Shown one piece after another: positions 10,242-20,286 of a DNA stretch of 64,000 nucleotides. Origin of the DNA: Symbiodinium natans (Eukaryota > Sar > Dinophyceae > Suessiales > Symbiodiniaceae); NCBI GenBank assembly GCA_905221605.1, contig CAJNDS010001924.1, positions 552,501 to 616,500 on the forward strand. The letters run 5' to 3'. The position numbers were made by a program, and so were the translations under genes. Under the pieces are notes generated by a model. The model was not told the DNA's origin. It was given only the letters and a program-made list of their open reading frames with translations, and ran no database searches. Within the stretch, counting starts at the first letter, position 1, and every line of letters starts with the position of its first letter.

Positions 10242-10320
10242 GACGAGCTGAACTTCCAGATCGCCTTGGCGCTGCCATTGGGGCCTCTGCTGCTTCTCGC
10301 CGAGTGGTTCGGCCGCTTAC
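10242..10320 (+). CDS. Candidate internal exon, leucine-rich hydrophobic peptide
   Basis: The acceptor CTAAAG|G follows a C-rich array and the donor is TTAC|GTTGCA. The frame reads DELNFQIALALPLGPLLLLA, then EWFGRL, with strongly G/C third positions. The leucine run could be a membrane segment or signal anchor. G-rich repeats follow. Confidence 0.5.
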
Positions 10321-10339
10321 GTTGCAGATGGGTGGAGAG

Positions 10340-10556
10340 GGTTGAGGGTTTAGGGTTTAGGGTTGAGGGTTTAGGGTTTGGGGTTTTTTAGGGTTTAGGT
10401 TTAGGGTTTAGGGTTTGGGGTTTTTAAGGGTCGTTTTAGTGTTGTTTTTGGTTGTTTTAGGGTTTAGAGTTTAGGGTTTAGTGTCTATAGGGTTCAGCAT
10501 CTAGGGTTTAGCGTTTAGCGTTTAGGGTTTAGGGTTTAGGGTTTAGGGTTTACATC
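10340..10556 (+). repeat. Degenerate TTTAGGG block
   Basis: Perfect units are mixed with TTGAGGG, GTTTAGCG and TTTTTTAGGG forms. Confidence 0.85.
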
Positions 10557-10839
10557 TTCAGGCTCCGGATTTAGGTGCACCTGGAGGAACCCATATACAT
10601 GTGAGGGTAATTTTAATTAAACAAAACCCTAAGCCCGAAACCCGAAACCCGGAACCCTAAACCCCAAACAGCTCAGGGCTCTCGGTTGAGCTGTGTGAGC
10701 AACTCCTGGCCTATTTTCAGGGTGAGGGTTTCGTGGTCTAGGGTTGAGGGGTTTTGGGTTTTAGGGGGTTTAGAGTTCAGGGGTTTAGGGTTCAGGGTTG
10801 AGGGGTTTCCTGTTACATGTTACGTAAGAAGGACACCCG

Positions 10840-10875
<36 letters not shown>

Positions 10876-10887
10876 CCTCCCCCCCCC
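10840..10887. repeat. Poly(C) tract
   Basis: About 34 C residues, then GCCTCCCCCCC. It is the longest of many C or G homopolymers in the window. Confidence 0.95.
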
Positions 10888-10929
10888 AAAAAAAAGATAA
10901 AAGAACAAAACAACTAAATCCTAAACCCT

Positions 10930-12060
10930 AACCCTAAAGAGAAGAGAGGGACAGGCGCACCTTGGGGTCTCACATGAGTCGCTTGCATCAGGGCGGCCAT
11001 GGGCCTCTTACTACTGAAGCCGCAGACAGGCTGGCGCTTTGCCAGTTTCTTCGCGGGTGCCGACATCGGACTCTACGCAGCTCGTTCTGCAAGACAGGGT
11101 TCAGGGTTCAGGGCCTGAAGGGTTTATATTGTTTAGGGTTGTAGTAAGTAGTTCTGCAACCAAATGCCAAGTACAATACTCTTCTATCAACTCAGAATGG
11201 TCAACATTCTCGACCGAAGTTAAGTCTGTTGAGTTATCTGAATTGTGGCCCTTTCTCGGTAGCCGTCATAATACGGAGCCTTGTATTTAGGGTGCCCAAA
11301 AAGGGACCATATTCTAGATAAGCCGCCGTTTCTCAGGTGAGACTTTAACACTGTCAAGCAAAGTAGAGAAGACCAGGACCCCAGCATAATCTAGCATCCA
11401 GTAGCACGCTCATGCCTCTTAAGCCCCCGAGCAGTAGCCCTGAAAGGGGGTACCCTTGTCCTTTCAACCTATATAATTTCTAACAAACTTACCACATCAA
11501 CCCTTCTGCGCTTGGTAAATCTCAGTCTCACGTTGTGCATAGCCCGCCTTGGAACCGGGTCTCCAATATCCCACTTAGGGTTTTGCGTTTCGGGTTAAGG
11601 GTGAAATTGTAGCTGGAGTCTTGTTGCGATTGCAGAAAGATCTTCAACAAAGAGATGTTCGAGACCTCTCGGCGTTTCCTTGGCGCCCAAGATCGAAGGC
11701 TTCAAAGAGCCTCAGGTCATCCGAACAGGGCATTCAACCCTGAACCAGGCCCGCAAGCACTGACAAGCCTCATGGGTAGAACGGTAGAACCCAGAAAAGG
11801 CTGTAGGTAATACAGAGTCCTAGACCCCAAGCCCGAAACCCTAAACCCTAGACCCAACACAAGCACTGACAGACCTGCGCCTAGAACAAACCAAAGACCC
11901 TAATCCCTACAACCCCACTCGGAGATATAGGTCGGGTTACATGTGACCTCCGAGTGGGGTTAGAACCGCAGTTCCCCTACTTAAAAACCCTGCTTATAAG
12001 TACCCCTTACTCCAAAACCCTGCTTAAATAAGTACACCTTAACCTCCAAGTAAACCTCAC
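10930..12060. other. About 1.1 kb with little telomere repeat; no gene recognised
   Basis: Short ORFs only. Fragments of inverted-repeat elements are present, including ACCTCCAAG-type family A ends near 11960 and 12035 and a CCCAAAAAGGGACCATA arm near 11290. No splice-bounded G/C-rich island was convincing. Confidence 0.45.
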
Positions 12061-12118
12061 AGCCCCAAACCCTAAACTCTAAACCCTACACCCTAAACCC
12101 CAAACCCTGCACCCCTAC

Positions 12119-12234
12119 ATGTCTCTCAAAGTGAAGCGCTGGATGCCAAAGCCACGGGCGCAGGAACCGGAGGCCATGGTTAAACACGGGGCCCACGAAG
12201 CGTCCTCAGAGCTCCGCCCCGTGGCCTACATAGA
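12119..12234 (+). CDS. Candidate first or internal exon, basic peptide
   Basis: ATG at 12119 opens MSLKVKRWMPKPRAQEPEAM, continuing VKHGAHEASSELRPVAYI to a donor ATAGA|GTTTAG that overlaps a telomere-like repeat. No good AG acceptor precedes it, so it may be a 5' exon. C-rich repeats lie upstream and G-rich ones downstream. No family is recognised. Confidence 0.42.
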
Positions 12235-12569
12235 GTTTAGGGTTTTTAGGGTTTAGGGTTTAGGGGGAGTTGCGGGGTTTAGGGTTTGTTGTTTGGGGCT
12301 ATTTTTAGGGATTTAGGGTTTAGGGCTCCATAGCTTGTTCTCCGTAGGACTCATGGTTCAGGGTTTAGGGTTTAGTTCGGGTCTAGGGTTTTAGTTCAAG
12401 GTTTAGGGTTCAGTGATTAGGGGTTTAGGGTTTAGGCTTTAGGCTTTAGGATTCAATTCGGGTCTAGGGTTTAGGGTTGAGGTTTGGGGTGATGAGGGCC
12501 ACTGCGGTTGTGTTTCCGGCTTTGAGGTTGCTGTAGGGCTGCACTCCAGCACCTTCTTCAGTCAAGCAA

Positions 12570-12645
12570 CATACCCTAAACCCTAAACCCTAAACCCTAA
12601 ACCCTAAACCCTAAACCCTAAACCCTAAACCCTAAACCCTAAACC
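12570..12645 (-). repeat. CCCTAAA array
   Basis: About 11 perfect units. Confidence 0.95.
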
Positions 12646-12716
12646 CTGAACCCCAAGCACTCTCAAAGTCCAATACATAGTACCCGTAATGTAGGATTCA
12701 GGGTTTTACCGGTTTA

Positions 12717-12855
12717 GGATTCTTAAGGGTGGGAGTTCATGGGAAGTAGGTACCAAGGGAACCTTAAAAAGGATTAGGGAGCCTTAAACGTAGGGGTTTT
12801 AGGGAAACTTGGGTTACATACCCCCCTTGAACCCCCCTCCCTTGAGAACCCTATA
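12717..12855. mobile_element. Family O element
   Basis: The left arm TTCTTAAGGGTGGGAGTTCA and right arm GAACCCCCCTCCCTTGAGAA are imperfect inverted repeats. A similar right arm lies near 30845-30863. Confidence 0.5.
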
Positions 12856-12929
12856 ACGATTTACCCTAAACCCCAAACCCTCAACCCTCAACCCTACCGG
12901 TTTAGGGAGCCTCGTTGTTTTTTTTTCAG

Positions 12930-12994
12930 GTCGCGTGCAAGTCGTCCAGGGGCTCATGGACCAGATGGTGCCGCCGAGGCATTCCGACCTTCGG
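12930..12994 (+). CDS. Candidate internal exon with a strong pyrimidine-tract acceptor
   Basis: TTGTTTTTTTTTCAG|G is the best-formed 3' splice site in the window. The favoured frame reads RVQVVQGLMDQMVPPRHSDL and ends CGG|GTTGAG. C-rich repeats lie before it and a G-rich array (13027-13098) after. No family is recognised. Confidence 0.48.
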
Positions 12995-13026
12995 GTTGAG
13001 CGTTCAGGGTTAGTGGGTTGGGGTTT

Positions 13027-13098
13027 GGGTTTAGGGTTTAGGGTTTAGGGTTTAGGGTTTAGGGTTTAGGGTTTAGGGTTTAGGGTTTAGGGTTTAGC
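13027..13098 (+). repeat. TTTAGGG array
   Basis: About 10 units, decaying into TTTAGCG and TTAGCG at the 3' end. Confidence 0.95.
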
Positions 13099-13503
13099 GT
13101 TAGCGTTAGTGGGGTTAGGGCTTTAAGTTGAAAAGTTTAGGGTGCTTGGGGTTTTTAAGGGGTTTGTAGAGTTTTCTGGGGGGCAGTGCGGAGTGTGCAC
13201 TGGGTTAAGGATTAATGTGTTTTAGGTATGTGATTCCTTTGGGTTTGAGTTCAGGGTGCCCTTCCATCCCCTCGCAGGGGAGAAAAAGGGGGCCTCATAG
13301 CCAGCATCGGATAAAGAACCACTAGTTCTTGCCGTCCGTGTGTGGCCGAGTTTTTTTTAGACCCTGTGGACGAAACAATCCTGTAGAGCCGATACACACC
13401 TTGCGCATCCCTAAACCCTAAACTCCGAAAGAAACCTGTGAAACTAGAACCCAGACCAGGCCCTTACTCCTGTTTAGGGTTCAGGGTTTAAGGTTTAGGG
13501 CTA

Positions 13504-13631
13504 CTAGGACCCAGAGCAGGCCCTTGTTCCCCTCATTTTTAGGGTTTGGGTTCCCTTACAAGCCCCTTTAAAAAAACAAGGCCACCATGTTTTTCTCCTA
13601 GGTTACTCTTGGGTCTAGAAAACCTCCTAGA
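13504..13631. mobile_element. Family G element
   Basis: CTAGGACCCAGAGCAGGCCC to CTTGGGTCTAG, matching the copies at 4037 and 30057. The left edge abuts TTTAGGGCTA. Confidence 0.6.
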
Positions 13632-13887
13632 AGCTGAAAGCCGCTCGGGTTTGGGGTTTAGGGTTTAGGGTCTAGGGTTTCGGGTTTTGATTGCTGTGCT
13701 TGTGTGTAGGTATTGTCCTGGCGAGTTGACATGTCGAGTGTCGCCAAAGCGTAAGAAACCTACCTCACATACCCTCACCCTAAACCCTCAGCCCTAGACC
13801 CTAAACCCTAAACCCTAAACCCTCAAGAAGCCCCCCCCCCCCCCCCCCCAAACCCTAAAACCGAGTACCACGTTCTTTTGCTGAGTT

Positions 13888-14030
13888 GGGCTGTTCCCCC
13901 TTATACTGACAGCCTGACTAGGGATTCTAGTACCCCCTATGAGGGTTTAGGGTTTAGGGTTTGGGGTTTAGGGCCCCTTTAGACCAACAGTCCAGCATAG
14001 GGATGATAGTACCCCCCTATTCTCATCAAG
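13888..14030. mobile_element. Family D element, rearranged, with a telomere-like insert
   Basis: The left arm GGGCTGTTCCCCCTTATACT is followed by TAGGGATTCTAGTACCCCC. TTTAGGG units (about 13943-13970) interrupt it, and then a second CAGTCC...TAGGGATGATAGTACCCCC stretch follows in direct, not inverted, order. Confidence 0.5.
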
Positions 14031-14048
14031 ACTGCTTGTATAACCCTA

Positions 14049-14314
14049 AACCCTAAACCCCTAAACCCCTAAACCCCTAAACCCCTAAACCCCTAAACCC
14101 CTAAACCCCTAACCCCTAAACCCCTAAACCCCTAAACCCCTAAACCCCTAAACCCCTAAACCCCTAAACCCCTAAACCCCTAAACCCCTAATCCCCTAAA
14201 CCCCTAAACCCCTAAACCCCTAAACCCCTAAACCCCTAAACCCCTAAACCCCTAAACCCCTAAACCCCTAAACCCCTAAACCCCTAAACCCCTAAACCCC
14301 TAAACCCCTAAACC
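14049..14314 (-). repeat. CCCCTAAA 8-mer array
   Basis: About 32 nearly identical 8-bp units (CCCCTAAA, one extra C relative to the telomere unit), with one CCCCTAA and one CCCCTAAT variant. The homogeneity of an off-length unit points to local tandem amplification. Confidence 0.97.
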
Positions 14315-14455
14315 AGGGGGAACATCCCCTGAGGTCGAAGGTTGGAAGCAGGGGCCCTGAGTATGGTTCCTTTGTCCTTGTTCATCGGGATCCGAAGTAA
14401 GGGCCCGTCTTATGTGTAGCGTATATAAGGGCTGTATACCAAGGGACCCCTAACC

Positions 14456-14620
14456 CTAAACCCTAGACCCTAGACCCTAGACCCTAGACCCTAGACCCTA
14501 GACCCTAGACCCTAGAATTTAGACCCTAGACCCTAGACCCTAGACCCTAGACCCTAGACCCTAACCCTAAACCCTAAACCCTAAACCCTAAGCCCTAAAC
14601 CCTAAACCCTAAACCCTAAA
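14456..14620 (-). repeat. CCCTAGA array running into CCCTAAA array
   Basis: About 14 CCCTAGA units, once interrupted by ATTTAGA, are followed by CCCTAAA units that end just before the island at 14640. Confidence 0.95.
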
Positions 14621-14639
14621 CCCAAGCTCCTTTGGTGAG

Positions 14640-14691
14640 GCAGTCTGAAGCTCTCGTGGCAGCACTGAACGCCCAAGGCCAGCGTGCCTAT
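14640..14691 (+). CDS. Candidate internal exon, unknown protein
   Basis: The acceptor is GGTGAG|G (or CCCAAG at 14626, same frame) and the donor TAT|GTTGTT. The frame reads QSEALVAALNAQGQRAYV with G/C-rich third positions. C-rich array before, G-rich repeats after. Confidence 0.4.
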
Positions 14692-14769
14692 GTTGTTGGG
14701 TTGATCTAAAGTCCTTCCAAGATTTGTTTTGAAGGTTCAGGGTTTAGGGTTTAGGGTTTAGGGCTTGGC

Positions 14770-15660
14770 AACAGGTACTTTGATCAACTCCCATGTGATT
14801 GAGTTGAAAGCCACTGCTGATCTCACTAGCTGTTCATCGGGAACAGGGATCTAGGTAGCCGGTCGTAAACGGCTTGAAAATGATAGAAGAGCTTGCTATG
14901 GCTGTCCCGGATATCGCCTCCCAACAGAATGGTTTGTACGGTTCCTTTGGCTGTCTGTGAACCTTGCCTGCCGACGTTCTGGCCCTGGCGCTCAATATCG
15001 CACATATGAGAGCCATGGCGTGTAGAATGATTCTTGAAATTGATGAACGGTTCTGGGTCCATTCTCTTTTCTAGGTTTTGTGTGTGTGTGTGTCAGGTTA
15101 AAGTAGACGGCAGACGAGAAGCTGTCCATAGTCTAGCTCAGGGCATGCAGGCTTTGGGAAATGACTTGGGAAACTCGCCAGAAACGTGTGTGCATAACCT
15201 CGCACCTCACAGACTCCTGTCTTCAATCCTATTCTGCAGAATCCGCTGAAAATTATGCCTACTTGTTGCACAGGATCGCTCCGCTGTAGCACATGTTGCC
15301 GGAAGAGCCGACTGAACCCTAAACCCTACAAAGCCTAAACCCACACAGGGCATCGAGCGCTTTTAGGGAGCATGACTTTTAAGTTGGTGAACCATACTCT
15401 CAAATGTCATGTTCTCTAAAGTACGGCCCCCTTCAGAGCTCGATTTAGGGTTTGTAGGGCCACCCAAAACGGGACCAACGATAGAGAGTTGCCCGCCCAA
15501 CTTGGGGTGAGAAACGATTCTGGGGGGGGGGGGGGGGGGGGGGTTGTTTAAGGGGTATAAGGAGGGACCCCTCCAAAGGACCCTTCATCGTAGTCCCCTA
15601 TATAACCCTTGTGTATACCTTACATTCAGCGAAGACTGAGACACCCATTGCTTCAGGGCT
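14770..15660. other. About 0.9 kb with few repeats; no gene called
   Basis: Short ORFs occur on both strands with no codon-position bias. A (TG)n run lies at 15080-15095 and a 23-nt poly(G) tract at about 15521-15543. Confidence 0.5.
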
Positions 15661-15729
15661 TAGGGCTTAGGGTTTAGGGTTTGGGGTTTAGGGTTTAGGG
15701 TTTATCGTTTAGGGTTTAGGGTTTAGGGT

Positions 15730-16200
15730 TCTGTGTTTAGAGTTTGGAGTTTGGAGTTTGAGGTTTTCCTCGCTCAAACTTTGAGGTGTGTTTAAGAAGG
15801 TTTCAGATCTTCGTGCGGAAGGCCTGGGAAGGACAGCAGATTCTCACGGAACGTTTCGTGGAACAGCCTGATCGAAGTTTAATGTGTTTAATTGAAACTT
15901 GAACATGAAGACAGAATATCATCAATTTTCAATGTGCGACTTTCATCCTTGAACTTTTTGCGTTTTCAATTTTCAATGTCAAGCATGCAGAAGTATAAAA
16001 ACTGTGTGTTAACTGTAGGGCCCTGGGAAGTAGCATCTAACCATTTCTGTTATGTGCATATATAGCACTCAGTGTACTGATGCGAGAAGCAGTGAGAAGC
16101 CCTCTTTTGCCTCATGGGGTTGATAAGGGAACTTTGTCCAGCCGGAAGAGCTAGGGCTGATCCTAAGCTCTGAAAGCCCTGTAAGCCATATATACCTAAA
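15730..16200. other. Single-copy AT-richer stretch; no gene recognised
   Basis: CAATTTTCAATGT occurs twice (about 15930 and 15968). No open, splice-bounded island was found. Confidence 0.4.
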
Positions 16201-16335
16201 GGAATCGGGGCAAGTTGGGAGTTAGAGTGTAGGGTTTAGGGTTTAGGGTTTAGGGTTTTTTGGGAGGTTGGCAAGGGTTTTTGGAGGGTTTTAATGGGGT
16301 TTCAGGGTGAGCTGAGGGTGGCCCCCCCATCGCAG

Positions 16336-16383
16336 GCGACGCGTACAACGTGAGCACCCTTTTCAAGGAGTACTCCTGCGGTG
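16336..16383 (+). CDS. Candidate internal exon, upstream partner of 16552-16600
   Basis: The acceptor is CATCGCAG|G and the donor GGTG|GTGACC. The frame reads GDAYNVSTLFKEYSCG with strongly G/C third positions. Its phase fits the island at 16552, the joining codon being GAT. A family H element lies in the intron and begins only a few bases after the donor. Confidence 0.5.
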
Positions 16384-16385
16384 GT

Positions 16386-16520
16386 GACCTGGTGGTACCC
16401 TTTTTCCCTTTTAGGGTTTAGGGTTTAGGGTTTTGGGTTTTGGGTTCAAGAATCTCTTACAAAATAGCCAACCCCAAAAAAGGGTACCCTTATTATAATA
16501 CGGTTACTGGGCTGCCGAGG
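16386..16520. mobile_element. Family H element carrying TTTAGGG units
   Basis: The ends CCTGGTGGTACCCTTTTTCC and TTACTGGGCTGCCGAG match family H. The interior AAAAAGGGTACCC block is present and telomere-like units lie at 16412-16440. It occupies most of the intron between two phase-matched exons. Confidence 0.55.
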
Positions 16521-16551
16521 TGAGGTGTTCCCTTTCCCTGATCACGTGCAG

Positions 16552-16600
16552 ATGCACACGTGGAGGCGCTGTTGACTGAACTGCCAGACGCTGTATGGGG
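16552..16600 (+). CDS. Candidate internal exon between two inverted-repeat elements
   Basis: The acceptor is CACGTGCAG|AT and the frame reads AHVEALLTELPDAVW. The donor GGGG|GTTTTGAA is the left end of a family C element, so the exon lies between family H and family C insertions. No family is recognised. Confidence 0.48.
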
Positions 16601-16707
16601 GTTTTGAAAATAAGGGGGTACCTTATGAAAGTCCTTCTTATTAGGGAAACTACTTGTGGGGGGGAGGGGTCTTTCTTAGGGGTTCCTTATTTTCGTAAAC
16701 CCCCCCG
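16597..16707. mobile_element. Family C element
   Basis: Inverted ends GGGGGTTTTGAAAATAAGG and CCTTATTTTCGTAAACCCCC. The left end supplies the GT of the adjacent exon. Confidence 0.65.
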
Positions 16708-16934
16708 TATCTCTAAACCCTGAGCCCTAAACCTTACTCCTGAATGCTGTGCTGGGGTGGGTGGGGGAGGGTTTGGGGGCCATCACCTCCCACACAGCCA
16801 ACACCCATATGTCAGAAGACTCGGGTATAGAGTAAGAGCCCCAAAGCTTTGTGACCACAGGCCTGTTCAGCGCAAGCCCTAGACCCGGAACCTTATCCCA
16901 TAACCCTACAACCCTAGACCCGTGAGCCAAAACC

Positions 16935-17027
16935 CTAGCCCATACCCTAAACCCTAAACCCGAAACCCTAAACCCTAAACCCGAAACCCTAAACCCTAAA
17001 CCCTAAACCCTAAACCCTAAACCCCTC
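16935..17027 (-). repeat. CCCTAAA array with CCCGAAA variants
   Basis: About 13 units, ending 16 bp before the next exon-like island. Confidence 0.95.
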
Positions 17028-17042
17028 CCCTGCCACTGCCAG

Positions 17043-17142
17043 GCCCAACCACTACCGGAGCGAGCTTTGCCGATTCTGGAGCGACGCCTTCGGGACACTC
17101 GGAGCTGCAGATTTCTCTCCACCCCGAGCTGCTTTCCAAAGG
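17043..17142 (+). CDS. Candidate internal exon, unknown protein
   Basis: The acceptor is CTGCCAG|G and the donor AAAGG|GTTTAGGG lies inside a telomere-like array. The better frame begins PNHYRSELCRFWSDAFGTLG with G/C third positions in its first half. A second frame is open throughout, so the true 3' end may be nearer. No family is recognised. Confidence 0.38.
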
Positions 17143-17219
17143 GTTTAGGGTTTAGGGTTTAGGGTTTAGGGTTTAGGGTTTAGGGTCCATGCACACCCTG
17201 CAGTAGCCTTTTCATCTAC

Positions 17220-17740
17220 GAGATGTACCCCTAAACCATAAACCCTAAACCCCTAAACCCCAAGCGGCAAGTTGTTCCATAAAAGCTCCCAGACGCTTGT
17301 GGTTTGAAACCCCATGGCTGATCTTTGCAACTTCCGGTCGCTCATAAAAACCCTGAGAGCCTCGAAAGCCTTTGAAGCCCCAAAACCCGAAAACCCCAAG
17401 AGCCTGAACCCCGAAACCCTAACACCCCAAGAGCCCCTGCAACCGCTCAAGACCCCCCCCCCCCCTAGAAACCCCTTAAGACCCCTAAACCAACCCCAAA
17501 GAATCCCGAAGTCCCCTGGAACCTCTAAAGCCCCCCGAACCCACTTAAACCCCTAAACGAACCCTAAAAAATCCCCAAGTCCCCCCTAACCCAACAACCC
17601 TGAATCCCCTACACCCACTGAAGCCCCCCGAAACCCCTAAAACCCTAAACTAACCTAAACAAATCCTGCCCATGAAAGCCCCCAGGAACCCTAAAACCTC
17701 CAAGCTGAACCCCGAAAATCCCGAAGTCCCCTAAAGCACC
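17220..17740 (-). repeat. Degenerate C-rich block
   Basis: About 500 bp of loosely periodic ACCCCTAAA, AACCCC and CCCGAA units with a C tract near 17452-17464. ORFs here (for example 17314-17556) are repeat translations. Confidence 0.75.
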
Positions 17741-17939
17741 TACAGTGAATTTCACGGTTTAGGTTGGTCACATGCGGGGAGGGGGGGGGGCTTTGGGTTA
17801 CCTGCTTGCGGTTTAGGGTTTAGCGCTTAGGGTTTCGGGTCTAGGGTTTAGGGTTAGCCTTTCGGGCCTACGGCTCAGTGTTTAGGCACCTGCGGAGTTG
17901 AGCATGTAAGCTTTCAGCCTTTCTTCTTTCGGGGAGCGT

Positions 17940-18080
17940 GTACTTGGAGGTTCAGGCTACTTAGTACCCCAATTATACGCTCCCTAAGTACCCTAATAGG
18001 CTTGTAATTGGTCTTTATCTTTTCAAATATCATATTATGTACAGGTATAGCTGGGTTACTAAATACTGTGAACCTCCAAG
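17940..18080. mobile_element. Family A element (GTACTTGGAGG type), full length
   Basis: Inverted ends GTACTTGGAGGTTCAGGCTA and CTGTGAACCTCCAAG. It begins with GT and ends with AG, so the 141-bp element could itself be an intron. The interior has CCCAATTATA-like motifs seen in the other copies. Confidence 0.65.
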
Positions 18081-18310
18081 TAGCGTTTCGGAAAAACAGA
18101 AAGTGGAGGGTCCACACCGAAACCGGAGGACCCTCTGATCAAAGGGAGGTTGTGTTGTTGAAGCAAAGGTTGTCGTTTGTTGAAATACAGGTCAGGCCGT
18201 GTTCTCTCTCAGGTGCTGAGTCGGTGACCTTAGACTTTTGGGGGGTATTGCAACCCATTGCTAACCTTTTCTCCATAGAGAACTCAGCCACAGGAGCACC
18301 TCAAGTCTAG
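18081..18310 (+). CDS. Possible exon or pseudo-exon after a family A element
   Basis: An open frame of about 75 codons follows the element and ends in TAG. It includes REVVLLKQRLSFVEIQVRPC and then SLSGAESVTLDFWGVLQPI. Third positions are not G/C-rich, unlike other islands, so it may be chance or decayed coding sequence. Confidence 0.25.
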
Positions 18311-18518
18311 AGGAACGCAGGATTCCCTCTAGGAATGTCCGGAAATGTTAACATCTAAAAGAAAACCCAGAGCAATCGGGACTTTCTACTAAACTCCAAG
18401 GAAGCGGCGACAAACATCCCAGCTTTCCAGGTCAAGAGGTAAACCCTAGAACCCTACAACCCTAGTTGCCCTAAACCCTAGCCCTAAACCCTAAACCCCG
18501 TACACATGCCCTCGAAAG

Positions 18519-18645
18519 GCTCCCAGCAGCGCGCTGCGAACTGAAGAGCCTTCCGGTTTTTCCCGAGTGCACATCGGCCGTGTGTCCAACACGTCCAGCT
18601 GGTGGGGAGAACGCGACGGAGGGGCCCAGCTTTGGAGGGTTTTAG
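18519..18645 (+). CDS. Possible terminal exon between a C-rich array and GGTTTTAGGG
   Basis: The acceptor is CGAAAG|G. The frame reads LPAARCELKSLPVFPECTSA and stays open to TAG (18643-18645) inside GGGTTTTAGGG. A donor GCC|GTGTGT lies midway. Weak codon bias. Confidence 0.25.
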
Positions 18646-18669
18646 GGCTCTTTTATAGGGCCTTTGTTG

Positions 18670-18735
18670 GGCTTTAAACCCTAAACCCTAAACCCTAAAC
18701 CCTAAACCCTAAACCCTAAACCCTAAACCCTAAAC
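18670..18735 (-). repeat. CCCTAAA array
   Basis: About 9 units. Confidence 0.95.
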
Positions 18736-18901
18736 CTTAGAAACCCTTTTAGGGGCTCTTAGAGGGCTCTTAGGGTTCAGAGGGCTTCCAGGGTTTAGGC
18801 TTTGTCAGGTTTTACGACGTTTTGGGGCTTTTTTGGGCTCGTAGAGTCTGGCGTTTAGAGAGCTCATCCAAACCTGCCTGTTTGGTAGGGTAGGAATAGT
18901 A

Positions 18902-19008
18902 CCTTGTCAGGTTAGGGTTTAGGGTTTAGGGTTTAGGGTTTAGGGTTTAGGGTTTAGGGTTTAGGGTTTAGGGTTTAGGGTTTAGGGTTTAGGGTTTAGG
19001 GTTCAGGG
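18902..19008 (+). repeat. TTTAGGG array
   Basis: About 15 perfect units. Together with 18670-18735 it brackets a spacer with no exon-like island. Confidence 0.95.
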
Positions 19009-19234
19009 TTAACTTGAAGGGGTTCTGAAGACTTGACCAGTTCGAGGATGTGCAGGGTTTAGGGCTTCAGGGGTTAATTTCATCGGGCCCGTCAATGAGA
19101 CAAGTGCGGCTCGGCACCTACATGCACCTTTTTGGTGCTTTTCAAGGCCCTAAACCCAACACCCTAAACCCTAAACCCGAAACCCTAAACCCTAAACCCT
19201 AAACCCGGTATAAGCCCTAACGCCAAAGATGCAG

Positions 19235-19311
19235 GGCTCCGAACGTCCCAGTCGGATTTCCAGTTTCACCCCTCAGGCTCCCAAGCCAAGAAGCCAAAAA
19301 AAACCTTTAGG
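19235..19311 (+). CDS. Candidate internal exon, unknown protein
   Basis: The acceptor is GATGCAG|G and the donor TTTAGG|GTTTAG lies within a telomere-like array. One open frame reads LRTSQSDFQFHPSGSQAKKP; another is also open. C-rich repeats before, G-rich array after. Confidence 0.3.
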
Positions 19312-19667
19312 GTTTAGGGTTTAGGGTTTAGGGTTTAGGGTTTAGGGTTTATTGTTTAAGGTGTGGAGTTTGGGATCAGGAGTTAGGGTCTGGGGTTTGG
19401 GGTGTGGGTTTGTGAGTTTAGGGTTTAGCATCTATGGGGTTCAGGGTTTTGGGGTTTAGTTTAGGAGTTTAGGGTTTAGGGTCTTTGGTTTAGTCTGCAT
19501 TTGGGAGCGGATCCCTAGTGTGACTTTCCATGTCCTTCTCGGTGGTCGGAAGTTTGGCGCACTGAGTGTGGGACCCTCTTGATGATACCCCCTCAAACCT
19601 TAAACCCTAAACTCTAAGCCCCAAACCCTGAACCCTACACACTATAAAATCCCAAAAGGGGAGGGGG

Positions 19668-19797
19668 GGGGGGGGGGGGGGGGGGGCCGGCCCTAGGCTT
19701 GTACGGCCCCCCACGAAACTCGCCTTCTCGGTCCTGGACCCCTAAACCAAAACCCCTCCCTCCCCCAAGTAGATACACCCCCCCCCCCCCCCCCCCC
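19668..19797. repeat. Paired poly(G) and poly(C) tracts
   Basis: A G run (about 19668-19686) and a C run (about 19780-19797) lie 95 bp apart and could form the stem of a fold-back. The ORF across them is spurious. Confidence 0.85.
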
Positions 19798-20039
19798 AAC
19801 AACAACAAAATGAAAAAGGTCGCTACTCAGAGTTGGGTGGGTTTAACTCACCCATACAACTTCAAGACGGCACTATCTGAATAAGCGAAAACAAGTTACA
19901 TCTCCCCTTCTCTATCGGGTGTATATATAGGCTTCTCTAGCTACACCCAGATTACGCCAGCAAGCGTGTAATAAAGAGGTTCTAGGTACCTCCCAAATTA
20001 GCGGCTCGTCAACTTCTTCCAAACAATGCTTTACTTCCC

Positions 20040-20080
20040 CTAAACCCTAAACCCTAAACCCTAAACCCTAAACCTAAACC
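20040..20080 (-). repeat. CCCTAAA array
   Basis: About 6 units upstream of a single-copy island (20090-20228) that is followed by a G-rich array. No clear frame was chosen in that island. Confidence 0.9.
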
Positions 20081-20228
20081 CTAGGGTAGCCCACCCCCCC
20101 GCCCCCGACAAAGGCTTACATACGCGTTTGGGAGAGGGGTCCGAACTGTCCTTCCTGTCAGAGTGGGGCTTCGGGTGTCATGTTCAACCTTGGTCCTCCT
20201 TTTTTGCCGGCAGCTTTCAGGCATAAGG

Positions 20229-20286
20229 AGCTTAGGGTTTAGGGTTTAGGGTTTAGGGTTTAGGGTTTAGGGTTTAGGGTTTAGGG
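20229..20286 (+). repeat. TTTAGGG array
   Basis: About 8 units, followed from 20390 to 20525 by a GCTTAGGG/GCTTGGGG variant block. Confidence 0.95.
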
